Source of the DNA: Bathynomus jamesi
Lineage: Eukaryota > Arthropoda > Malacostraca > Isopoda > Cirolanidae
Direction: 5' to 3'
NCBI GenBank assembly: GCA_023014485.1
Contig: JAJOZX010000090.1
Coordinates: 751,001-815,000, forward strand
Length of the DNA stretch: 64,000 bases
This document shows, one piece after another, positions 32,290 to 43,112 of the stretch (its first letter is position 1; the number at the start of each line of letters is the position of its first letter). The notes under the pieces are model-generated. The model did no database searches. It worked only from the letters and a program-made list of their open reading frames with translations, and had not been told where the DNA came from. The position numbers were made by a program, and so were the translations under genes.

Positions 32290-32885
32290 GTCCCCCTTCA
32301 AGTGCGCTAAGCGTATCGCGGGTGATTCTCTCAGGCATGGAGGCGTACAGCCCATATTCTTTTCCTACTACTAATGCAAAAAAAATGGTTTTACTTTGCT
32401 TGTTCTAATGCTATCCGCGACAAAGAGGAGGCTTTCAGAAGGTACCGTCGCCATCCAACTCCCGATTCTCATTCTGTTTATATTTCTACCCGGAATCTAG
32501 AAAATCTGTTTCCTGACTCGCCAAAAATCGTTCATCAGACAAAAAATGTGAAAACTTATCTAATTCTAATTCTTCTCGCTCTTTCTAGCTCCTAGTCAAG
32601 GACTTCTGCAGCAACTTCAGTTCTTTTTTCCCTCTTCTTTTCCATTCCGACGGCTCAGTTACCGTCTCTTCCCCTGATAAAACTGAACTCTTCGCTCAAA
32701 CTTTCGCATCCAACTCAACCCTGTGCCGTTCCTGTATCTCCTACCCCCTCTAACTTAATTATGTCTGAAATTAGAATTTCTTCTAAAGATGTTTTTTCTG
32801 CCCTATCTGAGATCAACTCTAGGAAAGCATCCGGTCCTAATGGGGTCCCTTCTGTTATTCTCAAGAACCGTCTATATAGTCTTTG
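32290..32885 (+). pseudogene. jockey-like LINE, endonuclease-RT linker fragment
   Basis: Frames give KWFYFACSNAIRDKEEAFRR, SFW.LVKDFCSNFSSSFFP, DGSVTVSSPDKTELFAQTFA and ISSKDVFSALSEINSRKASG followed by PNGVPSVILKN. These are the typical linker and first finger of jockey-clade reverse transcriptase. It is cut off before the catalytic motifs. The fragment at 45120-46085 carries the next part of a similar protein. Confidence 0.78.
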
Positions 32886-33240
32886 ATAATAAATCTATAT
32901 CCGTGTTATGATGCCATTAATCTTGCTAATTAGACCTCGTGATCTTGGTACCTGCTTTCATGGGCTGATGGATTAGAAAGGCCAGAGCAGCCAGCCACTC
33001 ACTACAGGAGCAGTGGGGGTGCCGTCCATGTAATTAAGGGGTTAAACCGTCAATTAGTATTATCTGCTGTATTATTACACCCTATTACCTCTTGGTCTTC
33101 TTATGGAGATTAATCCCATCATTCGTCTTGTTTGTGTACTTTCATTCCATTTCGGAACAGGGATGTTGTCTGGCACTTCGAAAGAGTAAATCTCGGAAGG
33201 GCGAAGCTTTCTTCAGTCATCTCTTGCAATAAACAAGTAT
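32886..33240. other. unassigned stretch
   Basis: No repeat terminus, RNA gene or coding domain recognised. Confidence 0.4.
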
Positions 33241-33258
33241 TTTCGCTATAAATTGATT

Positions 33259-33277
33259 TGATGTGTGTGTGTGTGTG

Positions 33278-33358
<81 letters not shown>
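33259..33358. repeat. compound GT/TA/GA microsatellite
   Basis: Consecutive GT, TA and AG runs. Unassigned sequence follows to about 34050, including a 112-aa minus frame at 33578-33916 with no recognisable domain. Confidence 0.85.
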
Positions 33359-33362
<4 letters not shown>

Positions 33363-34051
33363 TCACATATAGATAAGAAGGCAGAGAAGTAGATGAACTT
33401 GAACATACTGTCCGTTCATAAAGTCGTGTCATGAAATTCCATGTTTCGTAATGAGTTTCTTGACAGAACGTTTGGAATTGATCGTAGATAACCTGCGAAA
33501 AAGGTTATTTTTAATACGTGTCGTACATTAAAAAAAATGAAGTTCTTCCTCGCACCAAACTATTTTTTTCTCTTGCTCTATTTTATTACATCTTGCTCTT
33601 CAATCCATTTATCTTCTCCTAATGCCTTAGTCCAATTACCTCGCCTTCTTTTACACTGATGAATAACTCCAGAACATTGGAGAAATATAAATAAATTACA
33701 GAATTCTTTCCACTTACTGCATGACATTTTCTGTCTTTGAACGACCATTTCAGACACCATTGCAGTTTCACTGCAGAATGAAATGTCGTTCACTATTGCC
33801 AGCAATATCCACCACATTACAGGTGTACCGTTCTTAGTAATGAAAAGGGGGAATGTAAACCTATGCGAGGTATGTGTAAGCCACTGTAAATGAAAATTGT
33901 TTAAGAAAATGAACAATCATAATTTGTATAAATGAAAAAATTAAATAATTGTGAGTTTGCTGCTCCATTACCAATACTAGAATACCCCCATTCTAAAACT
34001 AGAATGCCTGCTGCGCCTTCCGCAGCAAAAGCCCCCCAAAACACAACCTAG

Positions 34052-34285
34052 CGGGGAAACTCGGAGGTGTGAGTGCGATACTAAAACCTTCCCTTGGTTC
34101 TCCCTTAATGTGTATACTAAATTTGGTGCAGATTACCTTAGCCATTTAGGCGTACCTTAACCCCCTCACAGTTCACCCCCAGGGGGTACTGGGAGGAGCA
34201 TGTGTGTTACTAAAACATTCTCTGGTTCTCTCTTAATGATCATATGTACTAAATTTGATGCAGATTACCCTAGCCGTTTAGCGGA
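34052..34285. repeat. tandem duplication, period about 115 bp
   Basis: Two adjacent units share ACTAAAACCTTCCCTTGGTT versus ACTAAAACATTCTCTGGTTC, and ACTAAATTTGGTGCAGATTA versus ACTAAATTTGATGCAGATTA with a following CCTTAGCC or CCCTAGCC. The units are diverged, so the duplication is old. The source family is unknown. Confidence 0.75.
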
Positions 34286-34349
34286 CCGCACTCCATTATG
34301 CAGAAATAGCAAGGCTTTGGAACAATCAAAACTCTACCAAGGTGTGGAC

Positions 34350-35862
34350 GACCTTGCAAGATTTTAGAACGTACAGCTAGACGGATTGAAAGAATGGCTG
34401 CTGCGAATCCACGAGTGACTGCACGTGATATTTGCCAAACATTAAGATTGTCTAAGATCGATGTCCATCTTTCTTCTGTACGTCGTACAGTGAGAAAGAA
34501 TGGTCAGCATGGAAGAGTTGCACGAAGAAAATCTCTGCTACGAAAAGCGCACAAAGAAGATCGTTTAAACTATACCAAGAATCATCAAAATGATGTACAG
34601 TATTTGTATTCTGGAAGAGAGTTCTCTGGGCAGACGAGACCAAAATTGAAATTATTCGGAAACAGCAACAAGCAACAGTAATGTTTGGCGAAAATTAATT
34701 ATTGCATTCGAGGAAAAAAAATAGCCCTCCTACGGTTAAACGTGGTGGTAGTCAGAGCTGGGAAGTATTTAAATACATTTGTATTTAAATACGTATTTAA
34801 ATACATTTGTGTATTTAGAACTGTATTTATAAATACATTGTTTTTCATGTATTTAAATATAGTATTTAAATACTTTAATGAGTATTTAAATACAATGTAT
34901 TTAAATACTCAAAATATAAAAATTTAAATACTTTTACTGGTTTAATACACGTTCTGTACTAGCACAGTACGACGCGTCGACAGTGTAGTACAGCATGGTT
35001 CATGTTTCAACGTGTCAGTTCAATCAGTTGTGTGCCACTCTTAGTCGAAAGCGGTTGATTTCTTTATCGTGTGCGTGTCATGGCTTCAACAAGCAAATCC
35101 GGTGAATCAAACAGTGATATATCTGCAGATAACAATTTAGTGCACCCTCTGTTTGATGGAAAATACTTTAAAATTAAATCTAAAGACGGTAATAAGGTAA
35201 AGTGCACTAAAGTAGAAATTTATCAAAACATGAATTAGTGAATGCATATGTTAAAATTTGTATGTATTTAAAATGTATTTACAAATGTATTTAAATACAA
35301 TTGATGTATTTTGTATTTAGTATCTAAATACATTCGTAAAATGTATTTAGTATTTAGTATTTAAATACATTTCTCCCATGTATTTAGTATTTAGTATTTA
35401 AATACATTCAATGTATTTATTGCCCAGCTCTGGTGGTAGTTTGCTTCTTTGGGAATGCTTTAGTGTTTCTGGTCCAGGAAAGCTTGTTGTCATAAATGGA
35501 ACCTTGAATTCGAAGAAATATGAGGAAATTTTAGTAGAAAATGTATTGCATTCAGTTCGGGAGTTGCCAATGGGTCACAATCGGTACTGCAACAAGATAA
35601 TGATCCAAAATATAAAAGTAAGAGTACCATGAAATAACTTCAACAAAAGAATTTAAAGTTTCTCGAGTGGCCCAGTCAAAGCCCAGATCTCAATTTAATC
35701 GAAAATTTATGGTTTAATTTGAAAAAAGCTGTCCGAAAGAGAAACCATTCGAATCTGAATGAATTCCAATCATTTTCTTTAGGAGAATGGGCTAAAATTT
35801 CTATTGAGAGATGTAGCTTGGAAAAGGCGACGATATTCAAAGATATTCAAGGAATGTAACCT
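34350..35862 (+). pseudogene. Tc1 transposase pseudogene (DD34E)
   Basis: The first part reads NPRVTARDICQTLRL, VRRTVRKNGQHGRVARRKSL and KEDRLNYTKNHQ (paired-like DNA-binding domain). A worn GREFSGQTRPKLKLFG corresponds to the WSDETKIELFG catalytic block. After the hAT insertion, GGSLLLWECFSVSGPGKL, then LQQDNDPKYKSKSTMK, a stop, and WPSQSPDLNLIENLW appear. There are 34 residues from the Asp in QDN to the Glu in IEN. It is inactivated by frameshifts, a stop and the insertion. Confidence 0.9.
34753..35432 (+). mobile_element. deleted hAT element rich in GTATTTAAATAC motifs
   Basis: The termini are CAGAGCTGGGAAGTATTT and ATTGCCCAGCTCTG, flanked by a perfect 8-bp duplication GTGGTAGT (34745-34752 and 35433-35440). 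The subterminal parts on both sides are repeated GTATTTAAATAC palindromes. The middle retains the start of a hAT transposase, MASTSKSGESNSDIS and HPLFDGKYFKIKSKDG, resembling the beginning of a BED-finger region. The rest of the gene is gone. Confidence 0.92.
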
Positions 35863-36262
35863 ATGGGAAATAAGAGGTTCCGTTCTCAGATTTTTTTGTG
35901 TCAAAATCAGGATTTTTGCATTACAAATACAATACAAATACACTCGTTTTAACAGCTCAATCACAGGAAAGACATCAATAAGAAACTGTTCAATTCAGAC
36001 CTTTGATTTAAACAGGAAAATTTATAATACGAACGAAAAAATGAAATTGGAAATTTTTTTTAAGCAAAACATTTGTCTACTGTTCAATTTAAACCTTTTA
36101 TTAATTAAACATGAAAAGGGGGAAGGGTGATGCTGCCAGGCGTAAGACGACGAAATAGCAAAACCAAAACCGATGATATTGTAAATCTTAGTCGCAAGCA
36201 TAGCAACGACGAAAGCGCAAAACGACGATGTTCAAAACAACGATGTTCAAGGTATTACTGTA

Positions 36263-37633
36263 CGGGGCTCCAATAAACCTTAGCCCCCCCCGCCCATGGC
36301 CTAAACCATTAGAGGTACAGTAAAACTAAACATACCTTACAAAAGGGAATTTAATCCTGCATTTAATGAGAAACAATTAAAACTTGGTGTTCCCGCCATT
36401 GGCTTCCAAGACAGCCTGAATTCGCTTTGGGTAGCTTGCCAAAAGTGACGTGAATAGATCTTGATCGTTACGCAAATTTGCTAAAACATTTCAATGTGTT
36501 GCGTCATTGTATCCTTCGAAAATCGATTTGCTGCAGGTTCTTGAAACAAGAGACATTCAACCTTGTCCTTTATAACTGATCCAATGTGTTCACAGACGTT
36601 CAGGTCAGGAGAATTTCCTGGCCATTTTTCATTTCCAAAGAAATCGATCTCATGGTTCCGCAACAACTGTTGAGTGGCTAATGCCTTAAAGCAGGGGGCC
36701 TTATCGTGCAGAAGTGTGACCTGATCGACATCCATAACATTGTTTGGGTTTCTTAGAAAAGGAATGACATGCTGGGATAGAATAATATCACGAAAATACT
36801 GTCCATCCCAACTCTGACCATTTGGCTTCAGCACCCACATGAGCTTCTTTGCAGTGAACAAAACAAACACACCAACACAGTTGGACTTTTTAATAATTCG
36901 CGATAATGTTCATTGTCATCGATTTCATCTGGTGTTGTGGCCCACACTCGATCATTTTGGTAGTTAGGCCGACGTGTTACGTAAACAAAAAATTCATCGG
37001 AGATAGCTAAATGCATGAAATCATCCACATCCCAATCTTCAAGATAATGGGCAAACCACATTCTGTCATCGATGTTAAGTTGAGTTTTTCTTGGCTTTGG
37101 GAGTTCATGCCAAGGCTTTAAACCTTGCCTATGACGGTACAGTCGAATGATCTCACCACTAACGATCTTTCTTCTCAACACTTCGATCTCTCTAGAAAGT
37201 TTAACAAAGCTGTTTTTCCGCTTACGCGTACCGCTTTCAGTGATGTCCTTTGTTTCCTGAGAGAGTGGCAAATTTGGGCGCCCAGATTTGGTTGTATCCA
37301 TTTCACATTCATCCAAAGTTTTATTCCAATTTCTTTTGACGAAGTCCTCACTTCTTCGCAACTTTTTGGCAACCCATGAACGTGTTATAAAGGTGGCTCC
37401 AGCATCACGAGCTTCCCGAAATGTTATTGCTCGTATGCGATCCATCACACGTTGCCTCTCCGAATCACCAATTAATTGAGAAGCCATTATATTATCACTT
37501 TATCAGCTACAGTAATTTTAATACCTGCAATAAGTAAAGAATTTTATATATTTTTATAATCACTAAAAACTATTTCGATATAAGTAAACATGTAAGCTGC
37601 AAATGGGGAGGGCTAAGGTTTTTTGGAACCCCT
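36263..37633 (-). mobile_element. DD37E-type Tc1/mariner element inserted in Tc1
   Basis: The ends read CGGGGCTCCAATAAACCTTA on the left and the inverse of AGGGGTTCCAAAAAACCTTA on the right. TA dinucleotides flank both sides (36261-36262 and 37634-37635). The element is 1371 bp, a normal length for a complete Tc1/mariner transposon. The minus strand carries one transposase gene with a single evident frameshift. Confidence 0.9.
36481..37487 (-). pseudogene. DD37E transposase with one frameshift
   Basis: It starts MASQLIGDSERQRVMDRI at 37487 and stays open to about 36875. It then continues in another frame as VFVLFTAKKLMWVLKPNG to FSKDTMTQHIEMF. Catalytic acids are in LAISDEFF, TLLHDKAPCF and LNVCEHIGS. 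Exactly 37 residues separate the second Asp from the Glu, the defining spacing of the DD37E group. The usual NPIEH is NVCEH here. The single shift lies in the ...LVCLF / VFVLF overlap near 36880. It catalyses cut-and-paste at TA if intact. Confidence 0.85.
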
Positions 37634-38171
37634 TATTAAATAATTTTATAAGTAAATGTACGAAAACTTTTGCATTTTTACTTTTTTTTATTTTCCTCAA
37701 ATTCTTTGATGTTTTACATCATATTTTGGAGTTGAACTAATTTTTCTTTTTTATTGTTAAATTTTTCCAAACGAACGGTTAACTTTTCATAACTATCCTA
37801 TGCATGATACAAAAGATAAGGAGGAATGTAACAAATATTTCTCTGTACGAATACTTATGAGCGCCACTGTATATGTATAAGATTAGTTAACCTATTTTTT
37901 TCCAAAATTACTTCAGTGGATAATAAAGTCAGTAAATGAATGTATTAATGTAGAAAATATTTTCATGGCTACCATTTTTTTTAAAGTTACATTAAATGTA
38001 TTAGAAAGCTTTTATAAGATTTCATTTAAAAGAAACAACACGCTAATAATAGTTCTAGAAATGTTTTTTGCATTCCTACTACATTTGTGAAGCAACAATA
38101 GGTGTTGAGAACTTGAGATACATTTCATGAGCAAATTTCACATCACTTCTGCCGATAAGCTAAAATGTATG

Positions 38172-38175
<4 letters not shown>

Positions 38176-38207
<32 letters not shown>
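38176..38207. repeat. CA microsatellite
   Basis: A short pure CA run. The flanking 37874-38175 and 38208-38438 hold nothing that I can assign. Confidence 0.9.
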
Positions 38208-38208
<1 letters not shown>

Positions 38209-38438
38209 GTGATCATTATTTTCGTAATGCCATATCCTACAGTGCTTGTTGCTTCAACTCTCATCTTTTCTGAACTAAGACACCAACTTCATTATACTGA
38301 TAATAAAAATAATGGTAATATTATGTTAGCAATAATATTGATATTTAAAACAAACCTATTATTCAGACATGTTTCATCTCATATTTTATAACTTTATTAT
38401 TGGTGAAGTACTTGATATACGATATATTTATAATTTAA

Positions 38439-38525
38439 CCCTCTAACGCCGACTGGGTCGAATACGTACCGTTTTAAATACACGCATTTAGACTTAACCC
38501 TACAAAAACGTTCGGCGTTAACGGG
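38439..38525. mobile_element. 87-bp MITE flanked by TTAA
   Basis: TTAA lies at 38435-38438 and 38526-38529. The inner ends are CCCTCTAACGCCGAC and TTCGGCGTTAACGGG, imperfect inverted repeats. The TTAA target is that of piggyBac and Kolobok superfamilies. No coding sequence. Confidence 0.75.
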
Positions 38526-38879
38526 TTAAGAGCCACAGGTTCCCAACCTTTGCTGCAGGATATGAGGTTATGGACTGGATGATTACTGTGCCCATTAAGA
38601 ATTTATTTGTTCTTCCAAACAAATGGGATCTATGTATAATAAAGGAAGGTCTATTCTGAAACGAAACTCGCTCAAATTCTTACTTGCACGCTTTCTCTTC
38701 TCATTCTGAAAGTACTAACCGAGGAATTATCCTACTCTTAGAGCTCATAAAACCTGTGATTCCATTTATAGTATTTAGAAGAAAAATTAAATTTCTTAAT
38801 GGACATGTTCCTGAAGTTAGGATAGTACTGAAATTTTATTTCTTGAGCATTTTCTTCAGCTAAAAAGTCGTACTACCAC

Positions 38880-39600
38880 ATGGAAAAAAAAAAATTTTGA
38901 CTCCCACAACCGATTAAAATTGCCTGCTTCGTTAGATTACAATATTCAAGATCTTTTACATACAGATTTAAATACAGTCATAGAAAACAGAGACACAGTA
39001 AAAAACTCTGTTACCTCCACCTTTCCTAAAGAAAACAATAGTTAAATTTATGTTGTACCATGTAAGAATTCTGATAGGAGTTAAACTGGGGGAACAAGAG
39101 ATTTGAAGAAAAACGTATTAACATAGGTACAGTGCAAGAACTGTTAATAGAGAACGCTGTCTTTTGAGGCTTATTTCTTCTTCTAATCATAGGACAGACT
39201 TTGATAACACTAAAATGTTAGCAACATTTATTAATCTGGAAGAAAGAAAATTTTTAGAGCTATACATTATTAAAAATTAAACAGTTTAATCAGAACAAGG
39301 ATGCATATAATCTAAACAGTTTTTCTTTAAAGTTGTTAAACTTTGTTCCTAAATTTAAACGATTTTGAAAAAATCTCATGAATTTGCATATGCCAGATGT
39401 AGGAGGATGAGTCTTTTTTACAAGCCTTTCTCTCTTAACTATTTGGTCAGGCTTTTGACAGTCATTGTTGGAGTGTACTTTCTTTTATTTTAACTTGTGA
39501 TTTCTTTCACAGTCTTAAACTTTTATCTTTTTACATTTTATTCATAAGTGAAGTGGACAGGTTACACGCTCGAAACATTTTTCGTCTTTTTCTAAAAGGT
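38880..39600 (+). pseudogene. Penelope-like element fragment with GIY-YIG nuclease remnant
   Basis: One frame reads YVVPCKNSDRS, a stop, TGGTRDLKK, then SARTVNRERCLLRLISSS and DFDNTKMLATFINLEERKFL. This is the pattern of the GIY-YIG endonuclease of Penelope-like elements (here VVP and TGG replace IYxIxC and YIGxT). The upstream MEKKKFDSHNRLKLPASLDY may be the linker. The probable 3' UTR ends with ACACGCTCGAAACATTTTTC, followed by TA and GA runs at 39625-39716. Several frameshifts are present. Confidence is limited because the key motifs are degraded. Confidence 0.6.
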
Positions 39601-39624
39601 TTTAATTAAAATGTTAGTCTGTTA

Positions 39625-39630
39625 TATATA

Positions 39631-39716
<86 letters not shown>
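39625..39716. repeat. compound TA/GA microsatellite
   Basis: A TA run is followed by a GA run, next to a small hairpin at 39738-39787 (GAAACTCCATGTT and AACATGGAGTTTC). The sequence from 39800 to 40300 is A-rich and unassigned. Confidence 0.85.
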
Positions 39717-39718
<2 letters not shown>

Positions 39719-40308
39719 GAGGCAAAAAATTGGTTGTGAAACTCCATGTTCTTTACCATAAATAATGGTAAACAACATGGAGTTTCAGGACACGACTTTT
39801 GGTAAGCAACAGATTGGACAATAATAGTACCTTATGACATGGTACAAAACTTTCCGAACACGGCAAACGGAACAAACACATAGCGAGAAAGAGAACAAAT
39901 AATAAATTAATTAAATTAAAAACTAACAAGATACGAATGGAAGAAAAGAACGTATAACAGAATAAAATATTTAAAGAATCCCCAGAAGGGCAAACGCAAT
40001 TAACACGACACGACACAAAAGAAAATAAAATAAGGAAAGAAAAACAAACACATGAAAAGGAAGAGTAAAAAAAAAAAAGAATGAACAAAAAAGCGGAGAT
40101 AACAAGGTAATCACTGTAATATATTTAGGAAAGGTTCCCTTGAAATTTGGATCCAAAGAAGTTGCATCCTTTATTTTTTTTACTCTTTTCTTTTTTCTTT
40201 TTTGCTAATAAATTCTGCCATTTTTTTTTTTTGACGTTGTACAATTTTTCCTATTTACTCTGTTTTATTCCTATTTATTATATGTAGTTTGTTTATTATA
40301 TAAAGAGT

Positions 40309-41095
40309 TTCATGTAGCTTCTCTGAATCCCTTCAAGCTGTCTAATGTCTTCTTTTTTATATGGGCATGTTAGGACCGAGCAGTATTCCAATTTGAGTAT
40401 GATCAGTGTTTTCAGTAGAGGAATCATTATGATCCTATCCCTTCGTTTAAAGGTTCTCAGTATCTGCCCAGTTATTCTCTTTGCTCTGTTTCCTCTACTG
40501 AAAACACTAATCATACTCAAATTGGAATATTGCTCGGTCCTAACATGCCCATATAAAAAAGAAGACATTAGACACCTAGAAGGGATTCAGAGAAGCTTCA
40601 CAGCCAAGATCAATGGGTGCAAAGAACTAAATTACTTGGAAAGGTTACGCGAATTAAACCTGTATTCACTAGAAAGGAGAAGAGAGAGATACACCATTAT
40701 TTACACTTGGGAAAACAATGGAGAAACTAGTCCCTAATCTTACTCTGAACCCTATAACTCCCCAAACAATAGTGGAAAGTAAAAAGGAAGACTGTGTCGT
40801 GTTCCCAAATTAAAGGCTAGACAGGGAACATCTTTAACCCTGAAAGAAAATGGTTTTGTTGTGAGAGGATCAAGACTGTTTAATAAGCTGCCCAAAGAAC
40901 TAAAGAACACGAGTGGTGTTGCAGTGGACATCTTCAAAAGAAGATTAGACGCCTGGCTCAGAACAATCCCCGATGAGCCGGGCGTACGTGGCTATGTGAG
41001 GTGGAAAGTACAAGAAACTAACTCACTACTTCACCAGGCCAACTCGAGAGGAGGGGCGACAAGCTTGACCTTCGTGAAATGAGGAATCATCGCAC
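40309..41095 (+). pseudogene. LINE-P 3' fragment with an inverted 5' end
   Basis: The plus strand from about 40487 encodes LLKTLIILKLEYCSVLTCPY, GCKELNYLERLRELNLYSL, LFNKLPKELKNTSG, RLDAWLRTIPDEPGVRGY and NSLLHQANSRGGATS. This is the C-terminus of LINE-P ORF2. The minus strand of 40309-40485 encodes GQILRTFKRRDR followed by the same LLKTLIILK segment. About 115 bp is therefore present twice in opposite orientation. This fits a 5' inversion formed during insertion (twin priming) with overlap. One frameshift lies near 40735. Confidence 0.85.
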
Positions 41096-41500
41096 GGAAC
41101 AGTTGAAAGGTTGGAAGGTACATGCGGGTCGTTCGAATGGTTCACTAAAATGAATACGTTTTGGCGTCTGTATAAAAATATTGCTTTAAATTTGGGGGAT
41201 CATGTTAAAAAACTGAAAATAAAATAAAGAGACTGTCCAGTGGCGTTCCCTTCCACATGAACAAACTTACGCCAGGTAACGTAAATGTAAAACAACACAA
41301 CTCAATTATTTGTCAGAGTGACAAATTATTAGAGCATGAGCAATTAGCTTGTTTCTGTAATTTATTTTAATTCAGGGTTCTCCTCGAATGTAATTAGCTA
41401 AATCTGGTGCTCTTAAAAAGTTATGCGACACCATGAGCAAAAACAGGAAAGTATAGAAGAGTAAAACGCAAAAATCATAGTCTGAGGTATGATTTTACAC

Positions 41501-41532
41501 ACACACACACACACACACAATAAATATATATA

Positions 41533-41575
<43 letters not shown>
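41501..41575. repeat. CA and TA microsatellites
   Basis: A CA run at 41499-41519 is followed by TA to 41575. The preceding 41096-41498 is unassigned. Confidence 0.9.
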
Positions 41576-41578
<3 letters not shown>

Positions 41579-41675
41579 GTGGCCCAAAAGTCTGTTGCCC
41601 CGACGCATTTATATTCATATTCTATAAAGTCTATTCTAAAATTTTTTTCGGGGCAACAGACTTTTGGGCACCCTG
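41576..41675. mobile_element. 100-bp mariner-type hairpin MITE
   Basis: The ends are CAGGTGGCCCAAAAGTCTGT and ACAGACTTTTGGGCACCCTG, and the inverted match extends to TTGCCCCGA. It sits in TA repeat. It is too short to encode anything. Confidence 0.88.
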
Positions 41676-41829
41676 TGTATATATATCTAAAAACTAATTA
41701 ACGAAACCTAATTTAACCAAACTTAATCTTATTGCCATGGAACGGAGAAGAGCGTGATAAGTGTTTCGGGCGCAAAAGAGGGCTGGAAGGTTGTTTTCTG
41801 TTAAGTCATTAAATAGTGAAATACTCGCT

Positions 41830-41886
41830 AATCTAACCTAACCTAACCTAACCTAACTAATCCTTAACTAACCTAACCTAATCAGG
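41830..41886. repeat. interstitial AACCT telomere-like array
   Basis: Repeated CTAACCTAACC units, some degenerate (TCCTTAACTAACC), form about 50 bp of the arthropod telomere-type repeat. I see no inverted partner next to it. Confidence 0.8.
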
Positions 41887-42061
41887 ATCAATATATCTAT
41901 TTTCCGGAAAGTAAAAATCTCTCTAGATTTTTTGTAGATAAATTACCCAATCTCAATTATTCAAGAATTACCCATTCTCACCTGTGAAATATTGCACACT
42001 CGACCTCATTTATGCCCAGTTGCCTACGCACGCACGCGCACATACACACACATACACACGC

Positions 42062-42240
42062 CTAATGCGCCTCGGTGATGTAGTGGTTAGCGTCGCTGAC
42101 TACGAATCCATCGGCCCCGGGTTCGAGACCCGGTGACGGCAGCCGGCGCGCAGCAAAACCCAGCTGTTCATCCTTCCACACAATAAAAAAAAAGTGGTTG
42201 GTAGATAAGTGTTATAATAATGTTATAATGTTTCAGACCA
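42062..42240 (+). mobile_element. tRNA-derived SINE-A, copy 1
   Basis: The A box is in GATGTAGTGGTTAGCG and the B box is GGGTTCGAGACCC, spaced as in tRNA genes. The head is followed by GACGGCAGCCGGCGCGCAGC and AGCTGTTCATCCTTCCACAC, then AATAAAAAAAAAGTGGTTGG. Copies with the same body occur at 48370 and 58890. RNA polymerase III would transcribe it from the internal boxes. Sequence beyond 42240 may be further tail. Confidence 0.85.
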
Positions 42241-42379
42241 ACAAAGACCATAGGATCCACTCATGGCTGGTCTACCTAACTGTGTTCGTAATTGTGTATT
42301 GTGCATGTACTCCGTGGTGGCGGAGGGGACCTACAATTTTACGTGGGTTCCGGACCCCAAAGCCTTAATTTTACTACCT

Positions 42380-42950
42380 TAAACTATACCCATTCTATCA
42401 ACACATGCGTCTAATCGATTTTTAAACATGTTTATAGACGTGCTACTAATTACTTCTACCGGCAAACTATTCCACCTTTTTACGATTCTATTCGTAAAAA
42501 GTTTTTGGCAACTGCTGTCTCGAACCTTCTACTTGTCAACTTACACCCGTTATTTCTAGTCCTATTATATTGAGATATTTCGAAAAAGCTATCTCTATCT
42601 ACGTTATCGAACCCATTCATAATTTTGAAAACCTGGATTAGATCACCCCTTAGCTCCTAGTCTCGAGTGTAGTAAATTTTATCTCCTTAAGCCTATCCTC
42701 GTGCGACTTCGACCAAAGCGACGGAATCATCTTAGTTGCTCGTCTTTGAACTCTTTCGATTTTGTCTATATCTTTTCACATATGCGGATTCCAAAATTGG
42801 ATCGCGTACTCCAAGTGGGGTCTAACTAATGATTTATAAAGAGGAACAATAATATCGCGCGATTTGTACTCAAAATTCCGAGCTATAAAACCTAACACTT
42901 TGTTCGCTTTATTGACCGCTGCTGTAATTTGTTTCGCTACTTTTTAAATC
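42380..42950 (-). pseudogene. CR1-like LINE reverse transcriptase C-terminus
   Basis: The minus strand reads ANKVLGFIARNFEYKSRDII, PLYKSLVRPHLEYAIQFWNP, IDKIERVQRRATKMIPSL, EDRLKEIKFTTLETR, then frames with VFKIMNGFDNVDRDSFFEIS, RRFETAVAKNFF and MFKNRLDAC. These are characteristic blocks of the CR1-group C-terminal region. Stops and one or more frameshifts make it inactive. It lies between SINE-A and SINE-B. Confidence 0.88.
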
Positions 42951-42954
42951 ACCA

Positions 42955-43112
42955 AAGTACCCTGGGTGGCCTAGTGGTTAAGACGCTGGGCTGTTGATGG
43001 GGCGTGGTTCGGATTCTACGTTAAACTGTAGGTCTAAGGTGGAGTGAAAAGCTTGACCTTTCTTCAGAATGAACAATTCCGGCGGAAGCTAACCAAAGGT
43101 TAACCAAAGGTA
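42955..43112 (+). mobile_element. tRNA-derived SINE-B, copy 1
   Basis: The A box is in GGTGGCCTAGTGGTTAAGAC and the B box is GGTTCGGATTCTACG. The body reads AACTGTAGGTCTAAGGTGGA, AAAGCTTGACCTT and AGAATGAACAATTC. It ends GAAGCTAACCAAAGGTTAAC with a short repeat. The same unit is at 48523 and, reversed, at 58670. Confidence 0.87.

Larger units (their letters stand above)
34300..37873 (+). mobile_element. Tc1 element split by a hAT and a DD37E element
   Basis: Coding pieces at 34350-34752 and 35433-35862 belong to one Tc1 transposase. The downstream part (35863-36262, resuming at 37634-37873) ends GAATACTTATGAGCGCCACTG, the classic outer end of Tc1-type elements. A diverged copy of this 3' end occurs alone at 46088-46317. 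The 5' terminus is not clear. Two later elements sit in it, each with its own correct target duplication. Confidence 0.83.

Noticed and set aside
32069..32374. Long Ser/Leu and Arg/Glu open frames across 32134-32206
   Set aside because: They are translations of a GA microsatellite, with no domain outside the repeat.
33578..33916. 112-aa minus-strand frame
   Set aside because: No domain, splice context or repeat relation can be seen, so there is not enough to call a gene.
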